DNA of 64,000 nt from Bacteriovoracaceae bacterium. GTDB taxonomy: Bacteria > Bdellovibrionota > Bacteriovoracia > Bacteriovoracales > Bacteriovoracaceae. The notes beneath the pieces are model-generated. The model was given only the letters and a program-made list of their open reading frames with translations, was not told the origin of the DNA and made no database searches. The stretch lies in assembly GCA_024711325.1 (NCBI GenBank), contig JANJTC010000005.1, forward strand, positions 186,001 to 250,000, given 5' to 3'. Numbering within the stretch: the stretch's first letter is position 1; every line of letters begins with the position of its first letter. The position numbers and the translations under genes are program-made. Positions 9,052 to 18,217 of the stretch are shown here, in pieces.

Positions 9052-10197
9052 ATGAAAAAACAGCTAACAGTTGCACTTGGACTTGCTGTTCTTGCAACAC
9101 CGGTTTTCGCTTCTAAAGCTCGTCTTCAGGCACTAGGTGAAGATTCTTACGGGTCTGCGTACATCAACGACAACCGTAATATCTGGCTTAACGCTGCTCA
9201 AATCAACAATCACAAAGACCTTGTGACTTATGAGTTCGGTGGAAATCAGACAACTGATTCTGCTCAAAATGCTCGTGGCGAAGGTGGCGTTTATAAAGCT
9301 CACGGTAACTTTGTTTATGGTGCTCACTTCGGTGGAGCTTCAAACACTGCTAACGGCATGCGTGCAGCTGCTGGCCTAGCTGGAGCTGACGAAGATAACA
9401 ACATTGATCTTTTCATCGGTGGCGATGCTGGTATGAAATGGGGTGCTAACCTTGGTTATGCAAAGACTGCTGATGAGTCTTCTCCATTAACTGCTGAATC
9501 TATGAGAAGTCGTCTTGGTGTGATCATGGGTGATACTCAAGTTTACGCTAACGTAAATCTTATCAATAATGCAAAAGGCACTAACGGTGTTAAATTTAAT
9601 GGTGAGCTAGGCTATCAAGTTGGTGCGATCCACGCTTGGGAAGGTAACACTCTATTTTTTGATTACCGTTCTTTTGATGCTGAATCTGAAGCGGCTAATA
9701 AGAAAGATGTCTCTCTTATGCAAGCTGAGCTAGGTATTGGTCGTGTTGAGCGTCTGAACGACAAAACAAACCTTTTTGCAAAAGCTTCACTTTTCAATGC
9801 TAAAGTTGATAACGAGCGTACTGCTGGAAACGTTTTCGGTGGTGCAGGATGTACAGCAGGAACTAGTTCTGTTCTAGCTTGTGAAGAATACGAAACTATG
9901 AGAGTTCCAGTTGTTGTTGGTGTTGAAACAGAAGCTGCTACTTGGCTAACTCTTCGTGCTTCAGTTGCTCACGTTGTTTGGGGTTCTGAGGAAGACAAAA
10001 ATGATGAGCGTACAATCGCTAATTCAACTAAAATCAATGCTGGTGCTACTCTGAAGTTCGGTGAACTTTCAGTTGATGGTGTAATTGGTAATGGTGATGC
10101 TACTACTGCAGTTGCAGGTGAAAATACTGCTGCTGGTAACGGAACACTTCGTACTGATAACTTAATGTCTCGCGTTTCTATGACTTACCGTTTCTAA
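9052..10197 (+). CDS. Outer-membrane porin-like beta-barrel protein, 381 aa
   Basis: The start is placed at the ATG at 9052 because AAAAGGAGATTTC lies just upstream and the signal peptide (MKKQLTVALGLAVLATPVFA) begins there. An in-frame ATG at 9019 would add 11 residues in front of it. The mature chain is rich in Gly, Ala, Asn and Asp, has alternating strand patterns and ends in MTYRF with the terminal Phe of barrel proteins. Two Cys in one extracellular-type loop (GAGCTAG and LACEEY) could form a disulfide. Codon use is skewed to GCT, GGT and GTT, unlike most neighbours, which suggests high expression. Probably a major porin-like protein. Confidence 0.82.
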   Translation: MKKQLTVALGLAVLATPVFASKARLQALGEDSYGSAYINDNRNIWLNAAQINNHKDLVTYEFGGNQTTDSAQNARGEGGVYKAHGNFVYGAHFGGASNTANGMRAAAGLAGADEDNNIDLFIGGDAGMKWGANLGYAKTADESSPLTAESMRSRLGVIMGDTQVYANVNLINNAKGTNGVKFNGELGYQVGAIHAWEGNTLFFDYRSFDAESEAANKKDVSLMQAELGIGRVERLNDKTNLFAKASLFNAKVDNERTAGNVFGGAGCTAGTSSVLACEEYETMRVPVVVGVETEAATWLTLRASVAHVVWGSEEDKNDERTIANSTKINAGATLKFGELSVDGVIGNGDATTAVAGENTAAGNGTLRTDNLMSRVSMTYRF

Positions 10198-10223
10198 TCT
10201 TTTCTTAAGACGAAATGATAGTG

Positions 10224-10248
10224 GGCCCGGAGTAATCCGGGCCTTTTT
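10224..10248 (+). terminator. Rho-independent terminator of porin gene
   Basis: The perfect 8-bp stem GGCCCGGA/TCCGGGCC with loop GTAA is followed by TTTTT. Confidence 0.92.
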
Positions 10249-10368
10249 CATTTTTAAGTCCCAAATTGACCCCACTTTTTTCATTTGAGAGCTCCTTGTC
10301 AGGAAAATCCAGAGGTTTTTTCTATTCTTTTCTTGTACAATTTTTTGAAACAATAAGGAGTCTCAACA

Positions 10369-11304
10369 ATGAGAAAAATGATTGCTGTGGCAGCCGTTCT
10401 GGCCGTTACCTCTGCTCACGCTGCAGAAGAACTTAAATTTGGTGATATTAACTACTTCTTAAAAGAAGGTCAGTTCAATGTTTCTGCTGATGTGAACCAA
10501 AGTTACGAGAAGAATAAATATAACAGCACCACACTTGAAACTCGTGGTGTGATCTTCTCGACTCAATTTGCTTATGCTTATAATGATCAATTCAACACAT
10601 TCCTTGGTCTGGATTATGCTTATGACCGAGAGACTGAAGATAAGACAACTGGCTCAAACGCGGATGTTTATAATGATGGTTTAAGTAATCCTTTCATCGG
10701 AGCAAATTATCGTTTGATGAATCAAAATGATGCTAGCTATAACATCGATTTTGGGGCCGTTGCTCGAATCAACATCCAAGATGCTGAAAGAGGTGATTCT
10801 GTCGGACAAAATAGTAAAGATGGTAATTTTGTTGATAGCAGAAGCTCTCTTGAACTTAATGCCCGTATGGGACGCAAGTTTGATATTGCCAATGAATGGC
10901 AGTTAGCGGCCGGTGCAATTTATTTCACTGAAGGTGAAACTACCTTGAAGAATATTGCTGGCGAAACAGAGCTTGAAGATGATTCATCTTTTGATCTTTT
11001 CGTGCGTGCAGCTTATCAGTATCGTCCAGTTAATGAGTTTATGATGTCAATTTCTGCTCAGGCCACTCAGGTAGGCGAAGCAGAATCTGATGTTAAAAAT
11101 GGTGGCAAAATCAAATCTGACTCTCACATGGATTTAGATTTCCGCTTTAATGTGAAGTACCTTATTACTGATAACTTTATTGCTCGTTTAAACTACGGAA
11201 TGTCTCGTAATGCTGATTACGACATTAAAGATCAAGGCAGTAACGAAGAGCTTAAAAATCGTCGTGAAAACTTCTTCGGTCTTGGCGTAGACTTTCTTTT
11301 CTAA
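10369..11304 (+). CDS. Outer-membrane beta-barrel protein, 311 aa
   Basis: A signal peptide (MRKMIAVAAVLAVTSAHA) is followed by about 290 residues of alternating strands with acidic turns, ending in FFGLGVDFLF (terminal Phe). ATAAGGAG precedes the ATG. It is the third barrel gene in a row. Each has its own terminator, so the three are probably separate transcription units. No specific family is recognised. Confidence 0.8.
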   Translation: MRKMIAVAAVLAVTSAHAAEELKFGDINYFLKEGQFNVSADVNQSYEKNKYNSTTLETRGVIFSTQFAYAYNDQFNTFLGLDYAYDRETEDKTTGSNADVYNDGLSNPFIGANYRLMNQNDASYNIDFGAVARINIQDAERGDSVGQNSKDGNFVDSRSSLELNARMGRKFDIANEWQLAAGAIYFTEGETTLKNIAGETELEDDSSFDLFVRAAYQYRPVNEFMMSISAQATQVGEAESDVKNGGKIKSDSHMDLDFRFNVKYLITDNFIARLNYGMSRNADYDIKDQGSNEELKNRRENFFGLGVDFLF

Positions 11305-11459
11305 GATTCTTTGAATTTCCTGGAAGCTATTACGGCTTCCAGGATTTTTTCCCGATCTACTTCAAGTTTATTTTCTTCTATATAATTTTCAATTCTACTA
11401 ATTAGACTTTCAATTTCAGTGAGTTGTTCCAGCAGCTTAATAGAGTGATGAATAATCAT
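11301..11459 (-). CDS. Small hypothetical protein, 52 aa
   Basis: The predicted protein is short, charged and helical (LLEQLTEIESLISRIENYIEEN), and looks like a coiled coil. The ATG at 11459 is preferred because GAGGG lies 8 bases upstream. A TTG at 11507 would run through the palindromic operator. The gene lies just downstream, on this strand, of the TGTTTGATATATCAAACA palindrome, and overlaps the convergent barrel gene by 4 bp. It is real if that operator serves it; otherwise this could be a chance frame. Confidence 0.5.
   Translation of the reverse strand: MIIHHSIKLLEQLTEIESLISRIENYIEENKLEVDREKILEAVIASRKFKES
11318..11350 (+). terminator. Terminator of barrel gene, inside the convergent small gene
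   Basis: Arms TCCTGGAAG/CTTCCAGGA (9 bp, one more C-G pair possible) are followed by TTTTTTCCC. The hairpin lies within the 3' part of the small minus-strand gene at 11301-11459. Confidence 0.88.
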
Positions 11460-11476
11460 AAAAATGGCCCTCTGTC

Positions 11477-11510
11477 TGTATTGTAATACAATTGTTTGAT
11501 ATATCAAACA
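11477..11510. promoter_or_regulatory. Palindromic operator, copy 1
   Basis: The perfect 18-bp palindrome TGTTTGATATATCAAACA (11493-11510) is preceded by TGTATTGTAATACA. The same palindrome with the same flanks occurs at 43171-43188: ATACA two bases before it, and TGTATTG further upstream. It lies between the 52-aa gene on the minus strand (start 33 bp away) and the YejM-like gene on the plus strand (start 110 bp away). Probably a repressor-type binding site; the regulator is not known. Confidence 0.72.
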
Positions 11511-11567
11511 TTGATTTTAAATCTTTTGAAATTTCTAGGAAACTTAGGAACTTACCTACGCCGCTAG

Positions 11568-11596
11568 TTGTAATAGAACCCTGCAGTGATTAGAAT
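11568..11596 (+). promoter_or_regulatory. Candidate sigma70-type promoter for YejM-like gene
   Basis: TTGTAA and TAGAAT are separated by 17 bp and lie 24 bp before the ATG, with GAGG between as SD. Assigned from hexamer match and spacing only. Confidence 0.5.
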
Positions 11597-11620
11597 TAAA
11601 GCATAATAAATGAGGACTTA

Positions 11621-13087
11621 ATGAACCGTAGAAAATTTGTTCTTTCTTGGGGTCGAAAACTTTTTTTTGGTATTTCTTGGCCTCTATCAATTCTTCTGGC
11701 CCTCGTTTCACTTAAAAGTTCCATTCTGCCGGGTTCAACAAGTGAGTGGCTTTATTTCACTTTCAATCTTGTTGGTCATCTGGGTTTGATGAATGCCGTA
11801 GTTTATTTTGTTCTCTATTGTCCTCTCGTCTTACTCATACCTGGTTACTATATCTCTCGTTTCTGGTCACTTACTCTGATCTTGGCATTGAACATATTTA
11901 TTCTGCTTGATGCTGTCTCATTTGCTCAGTATCAAATGCACCTCTCTAGCTTTTTGGGAAAAATTTTTTGGGACGAAGGCCTCGAGCACCTACTGACTTC
12001 ACAACTTGTGGTGATTTTGGTTGCTGTTAGTTTTTTAGCTTTTGCCTTATTTGTCTGGATTCGAGGCGAGACTCATTGGCGAGCGATGCAGGCAAGATTC
12101 AGTAATCCGATTAAAAATTGGTATTTAATTCTCGTCTTACTTTTTGTAATGCTGAGTAAGGTCTTATTTTACTTTGGAAGTATTCGGCCGGAACTAACAA
12201 CTCTTTTGCCGTTGGATTTTTATCCTAAAAAAGAATCATCTTCTGATGATGGCCGGAAATTTTATTATCCTTCAACCCTTACATGCCAGGGAACTCAAAA
12301 TCCTAACTTGGTTGTGATTGCTTTGAAAGAATGGAATAAAAATCAGCTGAATGAAGAAAGTATGCCTCATGTTTATCATATGAAGGATCATGCCGTTAAT
12401 TACGATAACCATCTTGATGTGTCCTTCAACGATCAAGGCGGTTTGTTCTCACTTTTCTATTCTGTTCCTGCGGCTTATGAACCTATAGTTCTCAATATAA
12501 AGCCTTTTTACCTGCATGAAATGAATAAGCGGAACTATGAAGTTCTGGATCTAGGCAGAAATCATTCTGAGGTTTTTAATAAATTTTTGAGCTGGTCTCA
12601 AGAGAGAACAAATAAACAACCTTATTTTTTATCGATGGTGTTGGATTTGGCCGTCAGTGAAGCTGATAGAGTTATTCAAGATGTAATTCTGATCTTGTTG
12701 AAAGTAAATATGCTCACTAATACACATATTGTACTCACTGGAGGATCTTCAGGTAGCGCTCATAATAACATTCCTCTTTTGCATATCACTCCTCAGCGTA
12801 AAAAAGGATATTTCAATCATCCTACTTCTCATTACGATCTTATGCCTTCGCTTATAAATGATATGTGGAATTGTAAAAATGCTTTCAGCTTAACCGGTCT
12901 TGGTTATCCCTTGTCTCAAGCTGGCAGAGATTGGTTACTTCTTTCGGAAAAAGGACATTTTAAAATTCTGGATTTTAAGAACAACTCATCGATTGAAGTT
13001 CTGAATAATTCCTTGATAAAAGAAGGAAGTCCAAGATCTGAATTGATCTTTCCGGCCATCAAAACCCTAAATAGATTTAAGATCTAG
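11621..13087 (+). CDS. YejM/PbgA-like inner-membrane protein (DUF3413 plus degenerate sulfatase-like domain)
   Basis: Residues 1-200 carry five hydrophobic segments in the layout of the DUF3413 domain of E. coli YejM (PbgA/LapC), including the aromatic loop before the periplasmic part. The rest (about 205-488) matches the alkaline-phosphatase/sulfatase fold order: NLVVIALKEW, HVYHMKDHAVNYDNH, HIVLTGGSSG and SHYDLMPSL. YejM senses LPS and controls LpxC stability through the FtsH adaptor LapB. Here the soluble domain is about 100 residues shorter than in E. coli (488 versus 586 in total), and the usual catalytic Thr/metal residues are not visible, so enzyme activity is unlikely. The 3' end overlaps rlmC by 21 bp in convergent orientation. 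The family assignment is from pattern memory. Confidence 0.72.
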   Translation: MNRRKFVLSWGRKLFFGISWPLSILLALVSLKSSILPGSTSEWLYFTFNLVGHLGLMNAVVYFVLYCPLVLLIPGYYISRFWSLTLILALNIFILLDAVSFAQYQMHLSSFLGKIFWDEGLEHLLTSQLVVILVAVSFLAFALFVWIRGETHWRAMQARFSNPIKNWYLILVLLFVMLSKVLFYFGSIRPELTTLLPLDFYPKKESSSDDGRKFYYPSTLTCQGTQNPNLVVIALKEWNKNQLNEESMPHVYHMKDHAVNYDNHLDVSFNDQGGLFSLFYSVPAAYEPIVLNIKPFYLHEMNKRNYEVLDLGRNHSEVFNKFLSWSQERTNKQPYFLSMVLDLAVSEADRVIQDVILILLKVNMLTNTHIVLTGGSSGSAHNNIPLLHITPQRKKGYFNHPTSHYDLMPSLINDMWNCKNAFSLTGLGYPLSQAGRDWLLLSEKGHFKILDFKNNSSIEVLNNSLIKEGSPRSELIFPAIKTLNRFKI

Positions 13088-14215
13088 TTGAACCAAAGTC
13101 TCAAAGTGATTTGTATTGGGGAACATGTCGAAGATTTTAATCTTGGTAATATGATAATAGATTGCAAGTTTCTGTAGATCCTGGCAAAGAGTCTCATGAT
13201 TGCAGCTTGAATAAATAATAATCTCAGGCCTATACTGCAAGAGCAATTTAATTGCCTGCGCTAATCCTCTCCGTGGGGGATTGACTAAAATTATATCAGG
13301 CTCAAAACTTTTAATTTCAAGTTCAATCAAGGCCGCATCCGCACTCTTAAATTTTAAATGAGTGTGTCCGAAAGCTTCTGCAGTACGATTTGCCTCTTTA
13401 ATTGCCTCTTCGTTTATTTCTACACCCATACCCTGCTCAATATATGGAGAGGCAAAAAAACTGAAGGCACCCTGCCCACAGTAAAGTTCCATAAACTTTC
13501 TAAGTTTTGTTTCCTTTACCCATAAGGCAGCCGTTTCATAGAGTTTGGTGGCCACTTCCTGATTGGTTTGAACAAAGGCCCGGGGTCCAAGCATAAAATT
13601 GGTTTCACCCAGTTGATGTAGGATCGATTTTTTATCCGTGATAAAAATTTCTTCTTCACCTTCTAAAAGTGCATGTGCAACAGGCTGTATATTAACTGAA
13701 ATGCATTGAAGGTGCGAAAATTCCTGAAGAAGGATATTCTGATTTTTCCGAATGCGATCAAGTGACTCTTTTGACCTGAGAACAAACCGCAAGTATGTCT
13801 CATGACTTTGTTCAGAGTGAAAAAGAATGATACCTTTGAGCTCTCCGGTTTTGGAGCCAATGTGATAAGGCACTAGCTTTGCCGTTTTAATAAAATCCTT
13901 AAGGGCCGGAAGCATTTCATTAATTTGAGTTACATGCAGAGGACAATGATGAAGCTCCCGACCACGGTCCAGGTCACTTTCTCCCCAGAGACCGATAATA
14001 GGTTCATTCAGAGTACCGGTAACGACCATCTTGGCCTTATTCCTGAATGCAGTAGGAGCGGAATGGATGGGGGAGAGAAATTTTGGATAATCCAAATCAG
14101 CCAAGGCCGTCTCTAGAGCTTTTTCTTTTAAGAGGATTTGATCGGAATAATCCAGTGAGATTAAATCACAGGATCTACAAATGTCTTGATTATAATAACT
14201 GCAAAAAGTCTTCAT
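13067..14215 (-). CDS. rlmC: 23S rRNA (uracil747-C5)-methyltransferase
   Basis: The enzyme makes m5U at position 747 of 23S rRNA using SAM. The 382 residues (E. coli RlmC has 375) start with the Fe-S cluster Cys pattern (C4, C12, C16: CSYYNQDICRSC) and a later Cys in HHCPLH. FRNKAKMVV, ELYCGQGAFS (SAM site), VNPPRRGL and the catalytic Cys in IYSSCNHETL follow in order. No TRAM domain is present, which separates RlmC from RlmD. It diverges from mtgA across 30 bp. Confidence 0.92.
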   Translation of the reverse strand: MKTFCSYYNQDICRSCDLISLDYSDQILLKEKALETALADLDYPKFLSPIHSAPTAFRNKAKMVVTGTLNEPIIGLWGESDLDRGRELHHCPLHVTQINEMLPALKDFIKTAKLVPYHIGSKTGELKGIILFHSEQSHETYLRFVLRSKESLDRIRKNQNILLQEFSHLQCISVNIQPVAHALLEGEEEIFITDKKSILHQLGETNFMLGPRAFVQTNQEVATKLYETAALWVKETKLRKFMELYCGQGAFSFFASPYIEQGMGVEINEEAIKEANRTAEAFGHTHLKFKSADAALIELEIKSFEPDIILVNPPRRGLAQAIKLLLQYRPEIIIYSSCNHETLCQDLQKLAIYYHITKIKIFDMFPNTNHFETLVQLDLKSI

Positions 14216-14245
14216 GCAGTATAATCATACTTGGATTCTTATATT

Positions 14246-15004
14246 ATGAAAGCTTCTCAATTAAAGACAATTGGCCTCAGCGTACTTTACCTAAGTATTG
14301 TAGCTCTCCTTTTGACTCCACTATTTATGTATTTCTCACACGATGTTGAAGTTCTGCGGACGCAGTATCCACATGCTGTCGGGGCCAAAGAAGGATATCC
14401 TCAGTATGAAATGAAAAAGCCCCGACCGCAGGACTGGGTCACTTTGAGTGAAATTTCAAAATATGGTAAATGGGCAATCGTTTTGTCCGAAGACTGGGGC
14501 TTCTATCAACATAGCGGAATTGATCTTAATCAAATAAAAGTTGCCTTAGGCGATATGATAGAAGAACAAAAATTTCGTGGGGCCAGCACCATTACTCAGC
14601 AGATGGTTAAAAATATCTTTCTCTATCAGGACAAAACCTTATGGAGAAAGTTGCATGAAATCATTTTGACTCAAAAAGTAGAGAAGGTTTTAACTAAAGA
14701 TCGGATACTTGAACTTTATTTAAATCGCATTGAGTTTGGTCCTGACCTTTTTGGTATAAAAAAGGCTTCTTACCACTATTTCAAGAAGCATCCACGATGG
14801 CTAACTCCCAAGGAAGCAGCGTTCCTGGCAATGCTATTGCCGAGTCCGAAGCGCTACTATCAGTCTTTTAAGAAAAGAGAACTTACGGATTTTGCAAAAA
14901 AGCGAATCAATGTCATCCTGATGAAGATGCGAATGATGAAAGTAATTAGCCTTGATCAGTATGAAGCAGAGAAATCAGCAGCACTAAGCTGGGAGAAAGA
15001 CTAA
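14246..15004 (+). CDS. mtgA: Monofunctional peptidoglycan glycosyltransferase
   Basis: This GT51 enzyme polymerises lipid II into glycan strands at the inner membrane. The 252 residues have one N-terminal membrane segment (about 5-27), then the donor-site Glu in SEDWGFYQHSGID and the motifs RGASTITQQMVKN, RILELYLNRIEFG and TPKEAAFLAMLLPSPKRY. There is no transpeptidase domain, and the length matches E. coli MtgA. The ATG at 14246 is chosen over a TTG 15 bp upstream. A TATAAT box at 14220-14225 lies too close to be spaced from that TTG. It overlaps trmL (convergent) by 4 bp. Confidence 0.94.
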   Translation: MKASQLKTIGLSVLYLSIVALLLTPLFMYFSHDVEVLRTQYPHAVGAKEGYPQYEMKKPRPQDWVTLSEISKYGKWAIVLSEDWGFYQHSGIDLNQIKVALGDMIEEQKFRGASTITQQMVKNIFLYQDKTLWRKLHEIILTQKVEKVLTKDRILELYLNRIEFGPDLFGIKKASYHYFKKHPRWLTPKEAAFLAMLLPSPKRYYQSFKKRELTDFAKKRINVILMKMRMMKVISLDQYEAEKSAALSWEKD

Positions 15005-15471
15005 ATCAGATGACGTAAGCACTCATAGGCAACAGCAGTGGCCACGTTTGAGAGATTTAATGAACGAATTTCAGTTGAAAACATTGGAAGTTGATAAATC
15101 TGAGAATGATACTCTTGCTCCACTTCATAAGGAATTCCCCGAGTTTCTCCTCCAAAAATTAAATAACAACCTTCAGAGTAGGGGGCTTCATAATGAAGCT
15201 TCTCACCGTTATTCTCATAAAAGAATAATTTTTCCCGAGGAGGGTTTTCTCGGATCAGGAAATCTTCCCAGGAATCAAACTCCTTGAGTTTAACGTGTTT
15301 CCAATAATCCAAACCTGCTCTTCTCACCGCCTTTTCATCAATCTCAAATCCATAAGGTTTAATCAGTATAAGCTCAAGATTTAGTGCCACGCAGGTGCGC
15401 CCGATACTCCCGGTGTTACCGGGAATTTCAGGCGCAAACAAGACGATTTTGAATTTAGGCTTATTTTGCAT
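15001..15471 (-). CDS. trmL: tRNA (cytidine/uridine-34 2'-O)-methyltransferase
   Basis: A SPOUT-class methyltransferase that modifies the wobble base of some tRNA-Leu. The 156 residues contain LFAPEIPGNTGSIGRTC near the N terminus and the trefoil-knot SAM site at the C terminus (LIFGGETRGIP and LNLSNVATAVAYE). The ATG at 15471 lies inside the 3' end of pepA (11-bp overlap) with no own SD, so translation is probably coupled to pepA. Confidence 0.94.
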   Translation of the reverse strand: MQNKPKFKIVLFAPEIPGNTGSIGRTCVALNLELILIKPYGFEIDEKAVRRAGLDYWKHVKLKEFDSWEDFLIRENPPREKLFFYENNGEKLHYEAPYSEGCYLIFGGETRGIPYEVEQEYHSQIYQLPMFSTEIRSLNLSNVATAVAYECLRHLI

Positions 15472-17011
15472 TAACAAGTAAATGGGTCAGAGTGCGAACA
15501 ATCAAACCAGAAGCACCATGTGAAGTGCAGTAAGGGAGATGAGATTGAGAATCTACAACCCCTGCAATGTCTAAGTGGGCCCATTTGATATCGTTTTTAA
15601 TGAACTCTTCCAGAAATGCAGCACCCAACGGAGTTCCCGCTCTCATTGGTGTTCCAATGTTTTTAAGATCAGCAACTTTTGACTTAAGGTCCTGGCGCCA
15701 TTCATTAATGATTGGAAGTTGCCACATATATTCATCTTGATCTTTGGCAGCACTAAGAACTTCGCCGATCCATTTCTGATCATTTCCGAGGATGGCACAA
15801 ACTTGATTGCCGAGTGCTACGAGACAAGCACCTGTGAGAGTTGCCGCATCGATGATGCAATCAGGATTCAGATCACAAGCATAATCGAGAGCATCACCAA
15901 GAATAAGTCTTCCTTCAGCATCCGTATTGAGAATTTCCACCGTTTTACCATTACGGGCAGTCACCACAGAATCAGGCATAGTGGCATATTCATTAACAGC
16001 ATTGTCTGTCATGGCCAGAATGCAGGTGATTTTAACAGGTGCTTTTTCCAGAACTGCTGCACGAAAAGCCCCATAAACAGTGGCCGATCCACCCATGTCA
16101 TTTTTCATATTCATCATACTGCCGCCGGGCTTAAGTGAGTACCCTCCGGTATCAAAGGTGATCCCTTTTCCAACTAAAGCAATGTGTTTAGTTTTAGAAG
16201 TGGACTTGGCAGGTTCATAAGTTAAATGAACAATACGAGGTTCATAAGCTGAACCAGAGTTAACTGACAAAAGCATGCCCATTTTTTCTTTTTGAATTGC
16301 AGCTTTATTTAGAATTTTAACTTTTACACCTTTCAGATTTTTCTTAGCATCTGCTTCAACTCTTCTGGCATATTCTTCAGAATTAAGTACGTTTGGTACT
16401 TCATTGATAAAGTCCTTAATTACTGAGATGGAGTTACAGATGTTTTTAGCTGAGGTCAGCGCTTTTTCAATTTTTTGAGAGTTTTTCTTTTCGACATGTC
16501 CAAGAACCACCGTCATAGAAAGCTTCTCGCTTTTTTTAGACTTGTAGATTTCAAATGAATAGTCAGATAAATAGATAGCTTCAGCGATGAGTTGAGAAGT
16601 CAGGGCCTCATCTCTTAGGGCATTAAATCCTGTCACATCAAATGCAATCGTTTCAAATTTTGCAGCTTTAGCGGCCTTAAAAGCCTTTGCCACTGATTTA
16701 CGGATATCTTCGGCAGTAATTTTTGATTTATCACCAAGGCCAATAACCCAAACGCTTTCACCCGTTGCTCCGGTAAAAGAAAGCGTTTCATCCTTAGCGG
16801 CTTTATAATTTTTAGTCGCCTTTAAATTATCATACTCTTCTTTTAGACCTTTATCAGACCAATGGTCGATTGAAACTGAAGAGTCGGCCTTATCCTCTGT
16901 CTTTTTCTTTTTAGCTGTAGGCTTAGAGGTATTAGTTTTCTGGAAAGCCGTTAAAATTTTTAGTTCAGCACTGAGGAATTGATCCCCGACTGTGTCGAGT
17001 TTAATCTGCAT
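15461..17011 (-). CDS. pepA: Leucyl aminopeptidase (M17)
   Basis: This cytosolic di-zinc aminopeptidase releases N-terminal residues from peptides. It has 516 residues with a divergent Lys-rich N-terminal domain. The catalytic domain carries the metal and active-site motifs GKGITFDTGGYSLKPGG, MKNDMGGSATV and NTDAEGRLILGDAL, the family signature. AAAGGAG precedes the ATG. First gene of a pepA-trmL pair. Confidence 0.96.
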   Translation of the reverse strand: MQIKLDTVGDQFLSAELKILTAFQKTNTSKPTAKKKKTEDKADSSVSIDHWSDKGLKEEYDNLKATKNYKAAKDETLSFTGATGESVWVIGLGDKSKITAEDIRKSVAKAFKAAKAAKFETIAFDVTGFNALRDEALTSQLIAEAIYLSDYSFEIYKSKKSEKLSMTVVLGHVEKKNSQKIEKALTSAKNICNSISVIKDFINEVPNVLNSEEYARRVEADAKKNLKGVKVKILNKAAIQKEKMGMLLSVNSGSAYEPRIVHLTYEPAKSTSKTKHIALVGKGITFDTGGYSLKPGGSMMNMKNDMGGSATVYGAFRAAVLEKAPVKITCILAMTDNAVNEYATMPDSVVTARNGKTVEILNTDAEGRLILGDALDYACDLNPDCIIDAATLTGACLVALGNQVCAILGNDQKWIGEVLSAAKDQDEYMWQLPIINEWRQDLKSKVADLKNIGTPMRAGTPLGAAFLEEFIKNDIKWAHLDIAGVVDSQSHLPYCTSHGASGLIVRTLTHLLVNAK

Positions 17012-17085
17012 GGAAGCTCCTTTATTAAGTCATTCTATTCTGCCATTTCTTGATGGAAAGGTGAATCTAGAGTAACTTGTTATTT

Positions 17086-18216
17086 ATGAAACTTTTGCTC
17101 CAAAGATATCTGGCCGCACAATTTATCCTGCCGCTAGTGGTGAGTACTTTCTTTTTCATCAGCTTTTTGCTGACTTTTGAACTTTTCAGACTAACCGAAC
17201 TCCTGGTTACCCGGGATATTTCCATCTGGTTTACCTTGAAACTCATGGGAAATATCGCTTTGACTTTTATTCCCCTTTCACTGCCAATTGCAGTGTTCTT
17301 CTCAACTATTTATTGCCTGAATCGTCTTTCCAGTGATTCTGAATATATTGCCATGCGTGCAGGTGGGCTGACGAAAGGGCGAATTCTTGTACCCTTTCTG
17401 CTGATTGCGGGTGTACTAACTGCAAGCGTTTATCAGTTAAACCAAAATGTCATTCCTCATTCAAATAAGGCCTTCCGCCAGAAAATTAATTTCCTGACTT
17501 CCAGTGGTCTCCTGGCAGGGATTAAAGAGGGTCAATTTTTTACGTTGATCCCTAATCTAACCTTGTTCGCAACTCGCTCCACAAAGTATGGAAGAAACCT
17601 TCAGGAGGTATTCCTGCATTTAAAGGAGAATGAAAATTCTCATAAGGTTATTCAGGCAGAAAAGGGCGAGTTGATTTTTGAAAGATCACCGGAAACCCTT
17701 TCCGAGAAGCTGACCCTGACTCTCTATAATGGCAATATTATCGGCCAATCTAAAGAATCCAACTTAGAGAAAATTCTTTTTGAGAAATACATTTTTCCTA
17801 TTTCTCAGCAACAATTTGATAACCGTTTTAGCATTAAGGAAACGATGCTGACTTCCCATGAGCTGGAAGGTGTTCTTAAGATGACTGAAGCTGAAGCTGA
17901 AAAAACATATGGTTTTAATAAGAAAGAATTTTTTAATGCGAAGTATGAATTCTGGAACCGAAAAAATGGTGCATTTATTTGTTTCGTTTTTTGTTTTCTG
18001 GGTTTTGCTTTGGGTATTACCGGCAACCGAGGCAAGAGTAAAAACTCAGGCATAATGGGTCTATTATGCCTGCTTCTATATTATGGATTGTACTTCTCTC
18101 TGGTTGGATTCGCCAAAAAGGGGACTATCCCCATTCCTTTGGCGGTTTTTTTCCCGATAACAGTCATGTCCGTTCTTGGCGTTTGGTTTTATAGAAAATT
18201 AGACTGGCAGTCATAG
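17086..18216 (+). CDS. lptF: LptF/LptG-family LPS export permease
   Basis: An inner-membrane component of the Lpt machine, which extracts LPS from the inner membrane. Membrane segments lie at about 12-35, 48-75 and 95-120, then a periplasmic beta-jellyroll part (about 125-275), then three more at about 290-375. The cytoplasmic coupling region contains LSSDSEYIAMRAGGL. The ATG at 17086 is preferred to a TTG three codons upstream. No partner permease or LptB lies nearby, so LptG and LptB would be encoded elsewhere. The assignment to F rather than G is less certain than the family. Confidence 0.85.
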   Translation: MKLLLQRYLAAQFILPLVVSTFFFISFLLTFELFRLTELLVTRDISIWFTLKLMGNIALTFIPLSLPIAVFFSTIYCLNRLSSDSEYIAMRAGGLTKGRILVPFLLIAGVLTASVYQLNQNVIPHSNKAFRQKINFLTSSGLLAGIKEGQFFTLIPNLTLFATRSTKYGRNLQEVFLHLKENENSHKVIQAEKGELIFERSPETLSEKLTLTLYNGNIIGQSKESNLEKILFEKYIFPISQQQFDNRFSIKETMLTSHELEGVLKMTEAEAEKTYGFNKKEFFNAKYEFWNRKNGAFICFVFCFLGFALGITGNRGKSKNSGIMGLLCLLLYYGLYFSLVGFAKKGTIPIPLAVFFPITVMSVLGVWFYRKLDWQS

Positions 18217-18217
18217 A

